A stretch of DNA of 64,000 bases from Streptomyces sp. SAI-127 (GTDB lineage Bacteria; Actinomycetota; Actinomycetes; Streptomycetales; Streptomycetaceae), in the NCBI RefSeq assembly GCF_029894425.1, contig NZ_JARXYJ010000001.1, positions 7,274,501 to 7,338,500 of the forward strand, read 5' to 3'. The position numbers and the translations under genes are program-made. Positions 1 through 10,184 of the stretch are shown piece by piece. The notes beneath the pieces were generated by a model. The model had not been told where the DNA came from. It did no database searches and was given only the letters and a program-made list of their open reading frames with translations. The first letter of the stretch is position 1. Each line of letters opens with the position of its first letter.

Positions 1-1809
1 GGTCACCCAGTGCACCCCCTCCGTGGGCACGCCGAAGGCGAACCGCCTTGGGTGTGCCCGTCCTTGACGGTCAATCAGGTGATATGGCCGCCGGGTGACG
101 TCCAGGCCGCCGGTCTCGTAACCGTCCACGGTGTGCGGGCGGCACTGGCCCGTCTTCAGCAGCCGGGTGAGCAAGTCGTCGGCGGTGCGCCGCAGATCCG
201 GTTCCGGAAGGCGCGCCTCTATGAGGGTCGTCACGTGGACGGCGGACCCTGGTACCTCAGGGGAGCGGGCCACCCACGTGCCCTCTGCCTCGCGGACCTC
301 CAGGCGTGGGCCCAGCACGTCCACGGTGCCCGCTTCGATCAGCGCGGTCAGTTCCTCGATGCGGCGGCGGGGCGGGCCGATGGAGAGGAAGGCGTTGAGA
401 GGGGTGTACCAGCGGTCCAGGTGGTCCCGGCGGGACGGGCCCGGGAGGCCGCCGTGGTCGACGATCTGCCGCAGTTCGTTGCGCAGGTCCCGCAGGACGT
501 CGAGGGCCGCCTTCAGAGGGCCGGCCACATTGCCGAGCGCGGCCTCGGCGGCGTCCTGGCGCAGATGGCCGAGGAGCCAGTGCCGCCAGCTGCCGGGGTC
601 CGTGAAGGTCTGCCCGGTGTACGGCCGTGAAATGCGGTCCCAGGACCAGCGGTTGGCGTGCGGGATGCCGAACTCGTCCAGTACGGCGGCCTCTTCGGGA
701 CCGCGGTGGTCCGTGGCGAGGAAGCGGTCCCTGAACTCCCCGTCCTCGACGAGGGCTTCGTAGTAGACCGTCTCCACCTCCTTCGCGACCAGCGGCCATA
801 TCTCCGTGAGGAAGTCGGGGGCCTCGCCGGAGTCGGCACGTTTGCGGAAGCGGGCGATCGTCTCGTCGGTGAGGACGAGGGGGAGGTGGCGGCCGTAGGG
901 GCCCTTGGCGTTGTCGCCGCGTGCCTGGTACGGGACGCCGCGGCGCGAACCGGCGTACAGGCGCGGTTCGTTGCCGGAGGGCAGATAGCGCAGGGTGCCG
1001 GTGTCCGAGCGGACGAAACGGCCACCGCGGCCGGTGGTCAGCAGGGCCATGTGGTCGAAGAAGTTCAGGCCAAGGCCGCGCAGCAGCACCGGTTCGTGCG
1101 GCCGTATGCGGGACAGGTCCACGTCGGCCGGGTTGGCGGGCGGGACGTGGCGCAGACCGTGGCGTTCGGCGTGGGCGGTGTGGCCGCGCTGGGGCGCGTC
1201 GGCGACGACCGGCAGATGTCCTTGGGCGAGCGCCACGGCCGACAGTCCGTACAGCACGGTCCCGTCGTCCAGCGTCACCGTCTGCCGCCCGTCGACGCCG
1301 TCATCGACCCGCACGGCCCGCGCCGCGTGCACCTCCACACCCACCGCCCCGGGCGCCTGCCGCACGATCCGAGCGAACACCCACTCCAGATAACGCCCGT
1401 ACTGAACACGGCTGGGATAGTCATCGGGCCCGAGCGGGCCGCAGGCGGCCGAGCCCGTGCCGGCCCCCGCCTCCCCCTCGGCCCCGCACCCCGTCCCCCA
1501 CCGCCCGCAAGCCCACTCGTGCAGGCTCGGCCCCCGGCGTATCGGGCCCGCGCAGTCCACGGTCTCGTCGGTGAAGAGGGTGACCTGGGAGGCCACCGTG
1601 TTCATCAGGAGGTCGGGGGACTGAGTGGGGCGCCATACGCGGCCGGGTCCCGGTGGGGACGGGTCGATGACGTGGACCGTCAAGTGGGTGCCGGGCGGAA
1701 GGAGTTCGGGGGCGGAGGCGCAGAGGCGTTCCAGGACGCTGGTGCCGCGAGGCCCCGCGCCGACCAGGGCGACGGAGACGGGCGCGTGGTCCGTGGTCGG
1801 TGCGGGCAA
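1..1809 (-). CDS. FAD/NAD(P)-binding protein, partial (3' end beyond window)
   Basis: The reading frame is open from 1809 to the left edge (603 codons), so the C-terminus is missing. The N-terminus reads MPAPTTDHAPVSVALVGAGP, a Rossmann GxGxxG dinucleotide-binding loop at about residues 13-22. Further in are conserved stretches such as DDYPSRVQYGRYLEW and HVPPANPADVDLSRI. This matches the large actinobacterial FAD-NAD(P)-binding family (NAD_binding_9 type), flavoproteins usually about 600-680 aa long with no defined substrate. I chose the TTG at 1809 because GGGAG lies 8 nt upstream. A GTG at 1860 in the same frame is possible but has no ribosome binding site. It stands alone, running away from the next gene. 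Confidence 0.8.
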   Translation of the reverse strand, partial: MPAPTTDHAPVSVALVGAGPRGTSVLERLCASAPELLPPGTHLTVHVIDPSPPGPGRVWRPTQSPDLLMNTVASQVTLFTDETVDCAGPIRRGPSLHEWACGRWGTGCGAEGEAGAGTGSAACGPLGPDDYPSRVQYGRYLEWVFARIVRQAPGAVGVEVHAARAVRVDDGVDGRQTVTLDDGTVLYGLSAVALAQGHLPVVADAPQRGHTAHAERHGLRHVPPANPADVDLSRIRPHEPVLLRGLGLNFFDHMALLTTGRGGRFVRSDTGTLRYLPSGNEPRLYAGSRRGVPYQARGDNAKGPYGRHLPLVLTDETIARFRKRADSGEAPDFLTEIWPLVAKEVETVYYEALVEDGEFRDRFLATDHRGPEEAAVLDEFGIPHANRWSWDRISRPYTGQTFTDPGSWRHWLLGHLRQDAAEAALGNVAGPLKAALDVLRDLRNELRQIVDHGGLPGPSRRDHLDRWYTPLNAFLSIGPPRRRIEELTALIEAGTVDVLGPRLEVREAEGTWVARSPEVPGSAVHVTTLIEARLPEPDLRRTADDLLTRLLKTGQCRPHTVDGYETGGLDVTRRPYHLIDRQGRAHPRRFAFGVPTEGVHWVT

Positions 1810-1987
1810 GAGCGGGACTCCCGGGCGTGTGGGGCGCGTGGCGGAGCCGTGGAGCTCCACCGGAAGCGGACGGTCCGCCTCATCATGCCGCCGGGAGTAG
1901 GGGGTGCCGAGCCTGGGAGGCCTGGACTGTGGGATGCATCACGCGCATCCCGTGCCACGGGCACAACAAACGGCCGGAAGGGGGCGA

Positions 1988-3658
1988 TTACCGGGCGAGC
2001 CGGGTCGCCTCGCGCCCGCTCCCGCCGGTGAGTTCCGACTCCGAGACCGTCACCAGTCGCGTCCGCCCCTCGCCCGACTCCCGCGCCTGATCCAGCCGCA
2101 GCCGCGCCGAACGCCCGCTCAGCGTCAGCGTCATGAGCTGGTTGCCGAACCACGGGCCGCCCGTGTGCCGCCAGGAGACCGGCGGTTGCTCACAGCCGCC
2201 GTGCCGGGCGAGCAGCCGCCCGAGTGCCCGCGCGGTCGCGCTCCAGCCGAAGCGGAAGCCGAACCGGATATAGCTGGGCACCGAGTTGTGGACGGGGGAG
2301 CAGGTGAGCTGGAGGACGCGGGCCTCGGGTCCGTCGGAGTGCCACTTCGGCTCGGCCACGTACGCGTGGTGCACGTCCCCCGACAGCACCAGAACCGTCG
2401 CCGGCGCCTCGGGCCCCGAGCCCACCTCGGCGATCAGGTCCGCCAGCGCCGCGAAGGACTCCGGGAACGCCGCCCAGTGCTCCAGGTCCGCCTTCCGCCG
2501 CAGATTCTCCCCGAACCGGGCCCAGCGCGCCCCTCGGTCCCCCCGGCACAGCGCGGCGTCCCACGCCTCGGCATGGTGCACCAGATGCGGCAGCAGCCAG
2601 GGCAGCGAGGTGCCGATCAGGAGATGGTCGTAGGAGGCGCGCTCCTCCAGCATTTGTCCGCGCAGCCACTCGGCCTCGCCGGGGTCCAGCATCGAGCGGT
2701 TCTCCTCGTCGAGGACGCGGGCCGCGCGGGAGTCCACCATGAGCAGGCGCACCCGGCCGAAGTCGCGCCGGTAACTCCAGCGCACGGAGGCCGCGTCGGC
2801 CTCGGCCCGGCAGGCGAAGTCGCGCAACTCGTCGGTGCCGTCCGGGGATCGTCGTACGACGGCGTAGAGCGGGTCGGCGGCGAGCTCGGCCGGGGGGAGG
2901 TTGCCCAGGTGCTGGTAGACCCAGTACGACATCAGGCCGCTCAGCAGCCGCTCCCGCCACCAGGAGACTTCGCGCATGTCCTCGACCCAGGAGGCGGAGG
3001 TGTTCCAGTCGTCGATGACGTCGTGGTCGTCGAAGATCATGCAGCTGGGCACGGTGGACAGCAGCCAGCGCACCTCGGGGTCGAGCCAGGACTCGTAGTA
3101 GAGGTGGGTGTACTCCTCGTAGTCCGCCACCTGGTTGCCCGGCGGGTCGCTCAGATCGCGGCGTGCGGCCAGCCAGCTCTGGGTGGACCGTGAGGTCTCG
3201 TCGGCGTAGACCTGGTCGCCCAGCAGCAGGAGGACGTCCGGCCGTTCGCCCTCCGGGTCGGCGGCGATACGGGCCGCGAGGGTGTCCAGGGCGTCGGGGC
3301 CCACGGGGTCCTTCTCGCCCTTCGGGGGCGAGGCCCAGCGGCAGGAGCCGAAGGCGACGCGGACAGTGTCCGTGCCGGCGGGCGTGTGGATGACGGACGC
3401 TGGGAACGGCGACTCGGGCAGGGGCCACACGCGCGTGCCGTCCAGGAACACCTCGTACGACCGCTCGGTGCCCGGCGCCAGGCCGTCGACCGGGACGAGG
3501 GCGTAGTAGTGGCCCGCGATCTGGAAGGTGGGGGCCTCGCCGCCGGTGCCGTCCGAGCAGCGCACCTCGGCGGTGCACGGACGGCTCGTCTCGACCCACA
3601 CGGTCGCGGACGAGCCGTCGACGTACCTGAGCAGTGGTCCCAGCCGCAGTTCGGCCAC
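1988..3658 (-). CDS. PhoD-like alkaline phosphatase / metallophosphoesterase
   Basis: This 556-aa protein belongs to the alkaline phosphatase D (PhoD) family, metal-dependent phosphodiesterases/phosphomonoesterases. An N-terminal Fn3-like domain (about residues 1-95) precedes the catalytic domain. Metal-binding signatures are visible: AFGSCRW near 100, LLGDQVYADE near 145, MIFDDHDVIDDWN near 206 and LSGDVHHAY near 405. It lacks the Tat signal peptide seen in classical secreted PhoD and starts directly at the Fn3-like domain, so a cytoplasmic location is likely. The GTG start has GGAGGAGG 5 nt upstream. It is monocistronic, followed by a short gap to the flavoprotein. The substrate is unknown. 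Confidence 0.88.
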   Translation of the reverse strand: MAELRLGPLLRYVDGSSATVWVETSRPCTAEVRCSDGTGGEAPTFQIAGHYYALVPVDGLAPGTERSYEVFLDGTRVWPLPESPFPASVIHTPAGTDTVRVAFGSCRWASPPKGEKDPVGPDALDTLAARIAADPEGERPDVLLLLGDQVYADETSRSTQSWLAARRDLSDPPGNQVADYEEYTHLYYESWLDPEVRWLLSTVPSCMIFDDHDVIDDWNTSASWVEDMREVSWWRERLLSGLMSYWVYQHLGNLPPAELAADPLYAVVRRSPDGTDELRDFACRAEADAASVRWSYRRDFGRVRLLMVDSRAARVLDEENRSMLDPGEAEWLRGQMLEERASYDHLLIGTSLPWLLPHLVHHAEAWDAALCRGDRGARWARFGENLRRKADLEHWAAFPESFAALADLIAEVGSGPEAPATVLVLSGDVHHAYVAEPKWHSDGPEARVLQLTCSPVHNSVPSYIRFGFRFGWSATARALGRLLARHGGCEQPPVSWRHTGGPWFGNQLMTLTLSGRSARLRLDQARESGEGRTRLVTVSESELTGGSGREATRLAR

Positions 3659-3729
3659 GTGATCCTCCTCCGTCGCCCCGTACGGTACGGAACGGCGGAG
3701 GTCCGCGGGGAGGTTCCGTTACGGAATCG

Positions 3730-4374
3730 TCAGCAGTTGGCGAGGTAGCTCGTGAGCGCGCTCTTCTCCGCCGAGTCGACGGAGAGACCGTAGTAGTACT
3801 TCACCTGGACCCAGGCGCGGACGTAGGTGCAGCGGTACGAGGTGACCGACGGCATCCACGTGGCAGGGTCCTGGTCGCCCTTCGCCTGGTTGACGTTGTC
3901 CGTCACCGCGATGAGCTGCGGGCGGGTCAGGTCGTTGGCGAAGGCCTGGCGCCGGGCCGTGGTCCAGCCACTGGCGCCGGAGTCCCAGGCCTCGGCGAGC
4001 GGGACCAGGTGGTCGATGTCGAGGTCGGAGGCGACGGTCCAGGTGGCGCCGTCGTACACGGAGTACCAGCTGCCGCTGGTCGCGGCACAGGCGGAGTCCT
4101 GGACGACGTTCGTGCCGTCGCGCTTGAGCACGACCTCACGGGTGTTGCAGGTGCCGGACTGGGTGATCCAGTGCGGGAAGAGATCGCGGTCGTAGCCGGT
4201 GCGGTTCTCGGTGGCCACGGTGAGCGAGGCGAGGTAGGTGCGGGCGGTGGCCGCGCTGACCGGCGTGGGAAGGGCGGCGGAGGCGGTCGGGCCGTTGAGG
4301 ACCGCGACGGAGGCTATGAGGGCGGTGAGCGCTCCGAGTATGCTGAGCCGTCGACGCGCGTAGAACTTCGACAT
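3730..4374 (-). CDS. secreted HNH endonuclease family protein (DUF1524)
   Basis: This 214-aa protein has an N-terminal signal peptide: basic MSKFYARRR, a hydrophobic core, and TASAA cleavage at about residue 35. The mature part is a DUF1524/GmrSD-type HNH nuclease domain, with the catalytic stretch DLDIDHLVPLAEAWDSGA (about residues 127-144) and the conserved LTRPQLIAVTDNVNQAKGD. Four Cys in the mature protein could form disulfides, as expected outside the cell. The ATG at 4374 is preceded by AAGGGAG 5 nt away. A longer in-frame start at 4491 would precede the signal peptide and overlap the promoter. Likely an extracellular nuclease used in nutrient scavenging. Confidence 0.88.
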   Translation of the reverse strand: MSKFYARRRLSILGALTALIASVAVLNGPTASAALPTPVSAATARTYLASLTVATENRTGYDRDLFPHWITQSGTCNTREVVLKRDGTNVVQDSACAATSGSWYSVYDGATWTVASDLDIDHLVPLAEAWDSGASGWTTARRQAFANDLTRPQLIAVTDNVNQAKGDQDPATWMPSVTSYRCTYVRAWVQVKYYYGLSVDSAEKSALTSYLANC

Positions 4375-4462
4375 GCGAACTCCCTTGGGGGGCGGGGATG
4401 TTGAAGCGCGAGCGAGGGAATGCTCGCGGCTCCGCGTTGCGGGGAGGTGTGCGTTCGGTAAG

Positions 4463-4491
4463 AAGTTAGTGACGCGTACATGACACGACAA
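4463..4491 (-). promoter_or_regulatory. probable vegetative promoter of the HNH nuclease gene
   Basis: On the minus strand, TTGTCG (4486-4491) and TAACTT (4463-4468) are separated by exactly 17 nt. This fits the Streptomyces HrdB-type -35/-10 consensus. It lies about 90 nt upstream of the nuclease ATG, leaving a leader of roughly 80 nt. Confidence 0.6.
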
Positions 4492-4524
4492 GGTTTACGA
4501 CGAAACGATCACGTACGATGGGGG

Positions 4525-4632
4525 GCGTTGAAGGGGAGTAGCTCTTCGCCGGACCGTCGACATACTGCTCAGCTCGTCTGAGCCGGCGCCCGGAGGCAGG
4601 TCGCGTGCGGCCCGCCAGCGAGACCTTCGGCC
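4525..4632 (+). ncRNA. yybP-ykoY (manganese) riboswitch
   Basis: The conserved loop-1 sequence GGGGAGTAG is at 4533-4541 and the conserved loop-3 sequence CCCGGAGGCAGGTC at 4590-4603. The terminal GCGAGACCTTC segment is at 4618-4628. GAAGG (4530-4534) pairs with CCTTC (4624-4628) to close P1. These are the signature elements of the yybP-ykoY aptamer, which senses Mn2+. The gene 90 nt downstream encodes a TMEM165/MneA-type Mn exporter, a known target class. The expression platform probably lies in 4633-4719, where a GGGGC/GCCCC hairpin (4692-4703) sits just before the ribosome binding site. A -10-like TACGAT at 4514-4519 may serve as its promoter. Confidence 0.85.
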
Positions 4633-4719
4633 AGTAGTGCACTGACTGTGTGCTGCCGTGCCGAGGCGTCGTTTCGCAGGAACACTCTCGGTGGGGCAGC
4701 CCCGACCGATTGAGGACCC

Positions 4720-5301
4720 TTGATCAGCTTCACCGTGACGGCCGTCGTCTTCGGCGTCGTCTTCCTCGCCGAACTGCCGGACAAGACCGCGCTCGCCGGC
4801 CTCGTCCTCGGCACCCGTTACCGCGCCTCCTACGTCTTCGCGGGCGTCGCCGCCGCCTTCGCGCTGCATGTCGCGCTCGCCGTGGCGGCCGGCAGCGTGC
4901 TGACCCTGCTGCCGCAGCAGATCGTGCAGGCGCTGACGGGCGTGCTCTTCCTCGGCGGCGCGGCCGTCCTGCTGCTGAGGAAGGGCGAGGGCGACGAGGA
5001 GATCCGCAGGCCCGAGGACCAGTCGTTCTGGAAGGTCGCCGGGGCCGGGTTCATGCTCATCCTGGTCGCCGAGTTCGGGGACCTGACCCAGATCATGACG
5101 GCGAACCTCGCGGCCCGTTACGACGACCCGCTCTCCGTCGGTCTCGGCGCGGTGCTCGCGCTGTGGGCGGTGGCCGGTCTCGGCATCGTCGGCGGAAAGG
5201 CGCTGATGAAGCGGGTCCCGCTCAAGATCGTCACCAGGGTCGCGGCGCTGCTGATGCTGGGGCTCGGGCTGTGGAGCCTGTGGGAGGCCGTGGCCGGATG
5301 A
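4720..5301 (+). CDS. TMEM165/GDT1 family manganese exporter
   Basis: This 193-aa integral membrane protein (UPF0016) has the family's duplicated cation-binding motif E-x-G/P-D-x-T: ELPDKTALAG near residue 18 and EFGDLTQIM near residue 122. Six transmembrane segments are split by a charged loop around residues 88-105. Bacterial members (MneA) export Mn2+ and protect against Mn excess. The TTG at 4720 is used because GAGGA sits just upstream and no better start exists: the next GTG (4736) is far from any Shine-Dalgarno and would cut into helix 1. The upstream Mn riboswitch strongly supports the function. Confidence 0.9.
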   Translation: MISFTVTAVVFGVVFLAELPDKTALAGLVLGTRYRASYVFAGVAAAFALHVALAVAAGSVLTLLPQQIVQALTGVLFLGGAAVLLLRKGEGDEEIRRPEDQSFWKVAGAGFMLILVAEFGDLTQIMTANLAARYDDPLSVGLGAVLALWAVAGLGIVGGKALMKRVPLKIVTRVAALLMLGLGLWSLWEAVAG

Positions 5302-5492
5302 GCTGAACGGTGGGTGAACTGATCCGGGCGGTTTCCGGGGATGGTGGCGGGAACCCGCCGGATTTTGTACCGTGGAGAAACAAAGTGGCTCCCGCCCGTT
5401 TTCCCTGACCGGCGGGCGGGGCCGCCTTGTCCCTCCGGGGGGTGCGGGGGAGACACCTCCGAAGCCCCACGTCCCGCGTCTTGGAGCTGCCG

Positions 5493-6161
5493 ATGACGGC
5501 CACCGCCGCCCCCACCGTGCTCACCGCCCGCGCCCTCCTGCTCGACATGGACGGCACCCTCGTCAACTCCGACGCCGTCGTGGAGCGCATCTGGCGCCGC
5601 TGGGCCGAACGCCAAGGACTGGACGCCGACGAGGTCATGAAGGTCGTCCACGGCCGCCAGGGGCACGCGTCGATGGCGATCCTGCTGCCCGACCGGCCCA
5701 TGGAGCAGAACCTCGCGGACAACGCGCGCATGCTCGCGGAGGAGACCGCCGACATGGACGGTGTCGTGGCGATACCGGGCGCGCCCGAGTTCCTGGCCTC
5801 CCTGCGGGACCTGCCTCACGCGCTGGTGACCTCGGCCGACGTCCCGCTGTCCACGGCCCGGATGGCGGCCGCGGGGCTGGGGCTGCCCGATGTCCGTGTC
5901 ACCGCCGAGTCCGTGGGGGCGAGCAAGCCGGACCCCGAGGGCTTCCTGAAGGGAGCGGCGGAGCTGGGTGTCGCGCCCGCCGACTGCATCGTCTTCGAGG
6001 ACTCCGGGGCGGGAATCGCCGCCGGCAAGGCGGCCGGGATGAGGGTCGTGGGAGTCGGGGCGCGAGCCGCGGTGCACGGGCCGGATGTGGTGGTGGAGGA
6101 TCTGACGCGGGTGAGGGTGGAAGCGCAGGCAGACGGCATGCTCCGGATCTACGTGAAGTAA
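5493..6161 (+). CDS. HAD superfamily sugar-phosphatase-like hydrolase
   Basis: This 222-aa HAD-IA phosphatase has all four motifs: I, LLDMDGTLVNSD (nucleophile Asp near residue 18); II, VTSAD; III, ASKPDPEGF; IV, VFEDSGAGIAAG. The alpha-helical cap between motifs I and II is the size found in hexitol/sugar-phosphate phosphatases (YfbT/HxpA type). Substrate cannot be told from sequence. The ATG at 5493 has GGAG 6 nt upstream. An upstream in-frame ATG at 5427 adds a basic, low-complexity leader and lacks a ribosome binding site. Confidence 0.85.
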   Translation: MTATAAPTVLTARALLLDMDGTLVNSDAVVERIWRRWAERQGLDADEVMKVVHGRQGHASMAILLPDRPMEQNLADNARMLAEETADMDGVVAIPGAPEFLASLRDLPHALVTSADVPLSTARMAAAGLGLPDVRVTAESVGASKPDPEGFLKGAAELGVAPADCIVFEDSGAGIAAGKAAGMRVVGVGARAAVHGPDVVVEDLTRVRVEAQADGMLRIYVK

Positions 6162-6165
6162 GAGT

Positions 6166-6241
6166 TTTTAGGGGCGCGGGGCTGTGCCTGTCTGCGGCTA
6201 CCGCCGCGTGGGCGCGACCAGCCCCCACCGCCCCGCATCCG
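6166..6241. repeat. Streptomyces intergenic palindromic repeat / terminator
   Basis: The sequence TTTTTAGGGGCGCGGGGCTG ... GCGCGACCAGCCCC ... CGCCCCGC follows the HAD gene and separates it from the convergent peptidoglycan-binding gene. The inner TGCGGCTACCGCCGCG and the outer GGGGC/GCCCC arms form a long hairpin. From memory, this element (GGGGCGCGGGGC...GCGCGACCAGCC) is dispersed between genes in many Streptomyces genomes. Its position suggests a bidirectional terminator. Confidence 0.65.
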
Positions 6242-6250
6242 CAAAATCAC

Positions 6251-7195
6251 CTATGGCTCAGTGGTCTCCGACTCCAGCCGCTCCCGGGTCGCCAGGTCGT
6301 ACACCCCGTGCTCCGGCACCTGAATCCCCCGCTGCCACTGATACGCGGCGACCGCGTCCTCGACCCCCTCGTTGTAGTGCCCGCTCGCCTTGCGCGCGTA
6401 CAGCCCGACCTGGGTGAGCCGCAGCTCGAGCTCGACGACCTCCGGCCCCTCGGACCCGCGCCGCAGAACCTGCGGAGCGACCTCGCGTGCCGCGTCGGAC
6501 CCGGCCGCCGAATCCGTCGCGGCGGAGGCCGTCGGGGTCGCCGAGGGCTCGGCGGACAGTGACGGGCTGGGCGAGGCGCTGGACCTCGACGGGGACGGGG
6601 AGGCCGACGGACTCGCGCTCGCCGTGGCGGACGGGGGCGCGGAGGACGGCCGTACGGACGCCGCTGCCGTGGACGGGGACGCCGACGCCGCGGTCGTCGT
6701 CGCATCCGGGACCGCCGGCCGTACGTTCTTCCGTGCCGCCTCGTCCCGCGACGGCGACTCGTACGTGAACAGCCCGCCGGCGAAGGCGGTCGCGGCGGCG
6801 ACCGTCACGACCGCCCCGGCGGCGGCGAGGAGGACGGTACGGCGTCGGGTGCGGCGCGGCGGCCCGTCGGTGGTCCGGCCGGGTGCGGAGGAGTCCGCCT
6901 CCACCTCGAACAGGTTCAGGTCCGTGCGGCTCGGGGCGGTCGGCGGCGGTGCCGGCACGCGTAACGGCATCGTGGCGTCCGGCGCGGGCGCCTTCGGCAC
7001 CGGTGCGGTCTCGTCGTCCAACTCCACGTACGGCCGTATGCGCAGCGGATCGAAGTCCTCCGCCGCGGCCGCCTCCGCTGTACGCGTGTCCCGCAGTGCG
7101 TCCGACGCGCGCTGGTTGCACCCGCAGGACGGGGTGTTGTCGGTCCCTCTCGGCGCCCCGCACTCCGGGCACAGATGGCCGTTCGACTCCGCCAT
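6251..7195 (-). CDS. membrane-anchored peptidoglycan-binding domain protein
   Basis: 314 aa. The N-terminus carries a short zinc ribbon (CPECGAPRG ... CGC, residues 7-23) on the cytoplasmic side. An acidic/proline linker follows, then one transmembrane helix (TVLLAAAGAVVTVAAATAFA, about 117-136), a Ser/Ala/Pro-rich external spacer, and a C-terminal PG_binding_1 domain (about 240-305, RGSEGPEVVELELRLTQVGLY...YNEGVEDAVAAYQ). This type II layout puts the wall-binding domain outside. The ATG at 7195 has a GAGGGA-like site about 8 nt upstream. It may sense or bind wall peptidoglycan. No catalytic domain is present. Confidence 0.85.
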   Translation of the reverse strand: MAESNGHLCPECGAPRGTDNTPSCGCNQRASDALRDTRTAEAAAAEDFDPLRIRPYVELDDETAPVPKAPAPDATMPLRVPAPPPTAPSRTDLNLFEVEADSSAPGRTTDGPPRRTRRRTVLLAAAGAVVTVAAATAFAGGLFTYESPSRDEAARKNVRPAVPDATTTAASASPSTAAASVRPSSAPPSATASASPSASPSPSRSSASPSPSLSAEPSATPTASAATDSAAGSDAAREVAPQVLRRGSEGPEVVELELRLTQVGLYARKASGHYNEGVEDAVAAYQWQRGIQVPEHGVYDLATRERLESETTEP

Positions 7196-7332
7196 GTGTT
7201 CGTCCCTCCCCTCACAAACTCCAGCGATTATGCAGAACCCCTCCACAGCCGACTCTCGGAAGCCCCCGGAATACCGGCTTCCAACAGGACTCAACAGGCC
7301 ATAACCGGTCACACCGATCACGATGGACGTAA

Positions 7333-9399
<2,067 letters not shown>

Positions 9400-9447
9400 G
9401 GCGGCCTCCCAGGTCATGGCCCGATACCGTCTGCACACATGCGGAGA

Positions 9448-9463
9448 CGGTTTGAACAAACCG
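9448..9463. promoter_or_regulatory. perfect inverted repeat, candidate operator
   Basis: CGGTTTG-AA-CAAACCG is a perfect 16-bp palindrome lying 20 nt before the start of the next gene, with a further overlapping TGAAC/GTTCA pair. TetR-family operators have this form. No dedicated regulator gene is adjacent. Confidence 0.45.
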
Positions 9464-9483
9464 TTCAGGGCAACCCGGCAGAC

Positions 9484-10179
9484 ATGTCAACAGGCCTGAT
9501 CATCGCTCTGATCGTGATCGTGGCGGCCGTCGTAGTCGTGGCGGCCGTCCTGACCCTGCGTGGCCGGGGCCCGCAGCACGGCCGGGGCCTGAAGCGACGC
9601 TTCGGGCCCGAGTACGACCGCGCCGTTGCCCGGCACGACGGGGACGAGAAGGCCGCCGAGCGCGAACTCGCCGAGCGCGTCGAGCGGCATGGATCCCTGC
9701 GCGAGCAGCCACTGGAACCGGCGGAGCGCCAGCGGTACGAGGACCGCTGGGCGGCCGCCCAGGAACGCTTCGTCGACTCTCCTCGGGAGGCCGTCGCCGA
9801 GGCGGACCGGCTGCTCGCCGAGCTCGCCAAGGCCCGGGGCTTCCCGGACGGCGGGCAGTACGAGGAACAGTTCAACGCACTGTCCGTGCACCACGCGGAC
9901 CATGTGCACGGCTACCGGCGGGTGCACGCGGTGGCGGGTGCCCGCACGAACGCCCGGCAGGACGGCGACGGCAGGACGAACACGGAGGAGATGCGCGCCG
10001 CCATGGTGGAGGCGCGGGCCCTCTTCGAGGACCTCGTCCGCCCGGCGCGGAGCCGCGAGGAGTCCCGTACACCCACCGACGAGTCCCACGTGCGCGCGGG
10101 TCAGCCCCGCGACGGTCGCAGTGACGGCCGGGGGCACCTGCCGTGGGCATTCAACAGGCGTCACGCGAAGGGGAGTTGA
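9484..10179 (+). CDS. hypothetical membrane-anchored protein, paralogue of the next gene
   Basis: 231 aa. One N-terminal transmembrane helix (TGLIIALIVIVAAVVVVAAVL) is followed by a highly charged, helical cytoplasmic domain (about 25-205). The part YEDRWAAAQERFVDSPREAVAEADRLLAEL ... EEMRAAMVEARALFEDL aligns with the C-terminus of the following gene, so the two are paralogues. I recognise it only as a conserved Streptomyces hypothetical. The ATG at 9484 directly begins the helix. The ribosome binding site is weak (AGGG 14 nt upstream), and an upstream ATG at 9439 would read through the palindrome. Confidence 0.75.
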   Translation: MSTGLIIALIVIVAAVVVVAAVLTLRGRGPQHGRGLKRRFGPEYDRAVARHDGDEKAAERELAERVERHGSLREQPLEPAERQRYEDRWAAAQERFVDSPREAVAEADRLLAELAKARGFPDGGQYEEQFNALSVHHADHVHGYRRVHAVAGARTNARQDGDGRTNTEEMRAAMVEARALFEDLVRPARSREESRTPTDESHVRAGQPRDGRSDGRGHLPWAFNRRHAKGS

Positions 10180-10184
10180 GTGAC

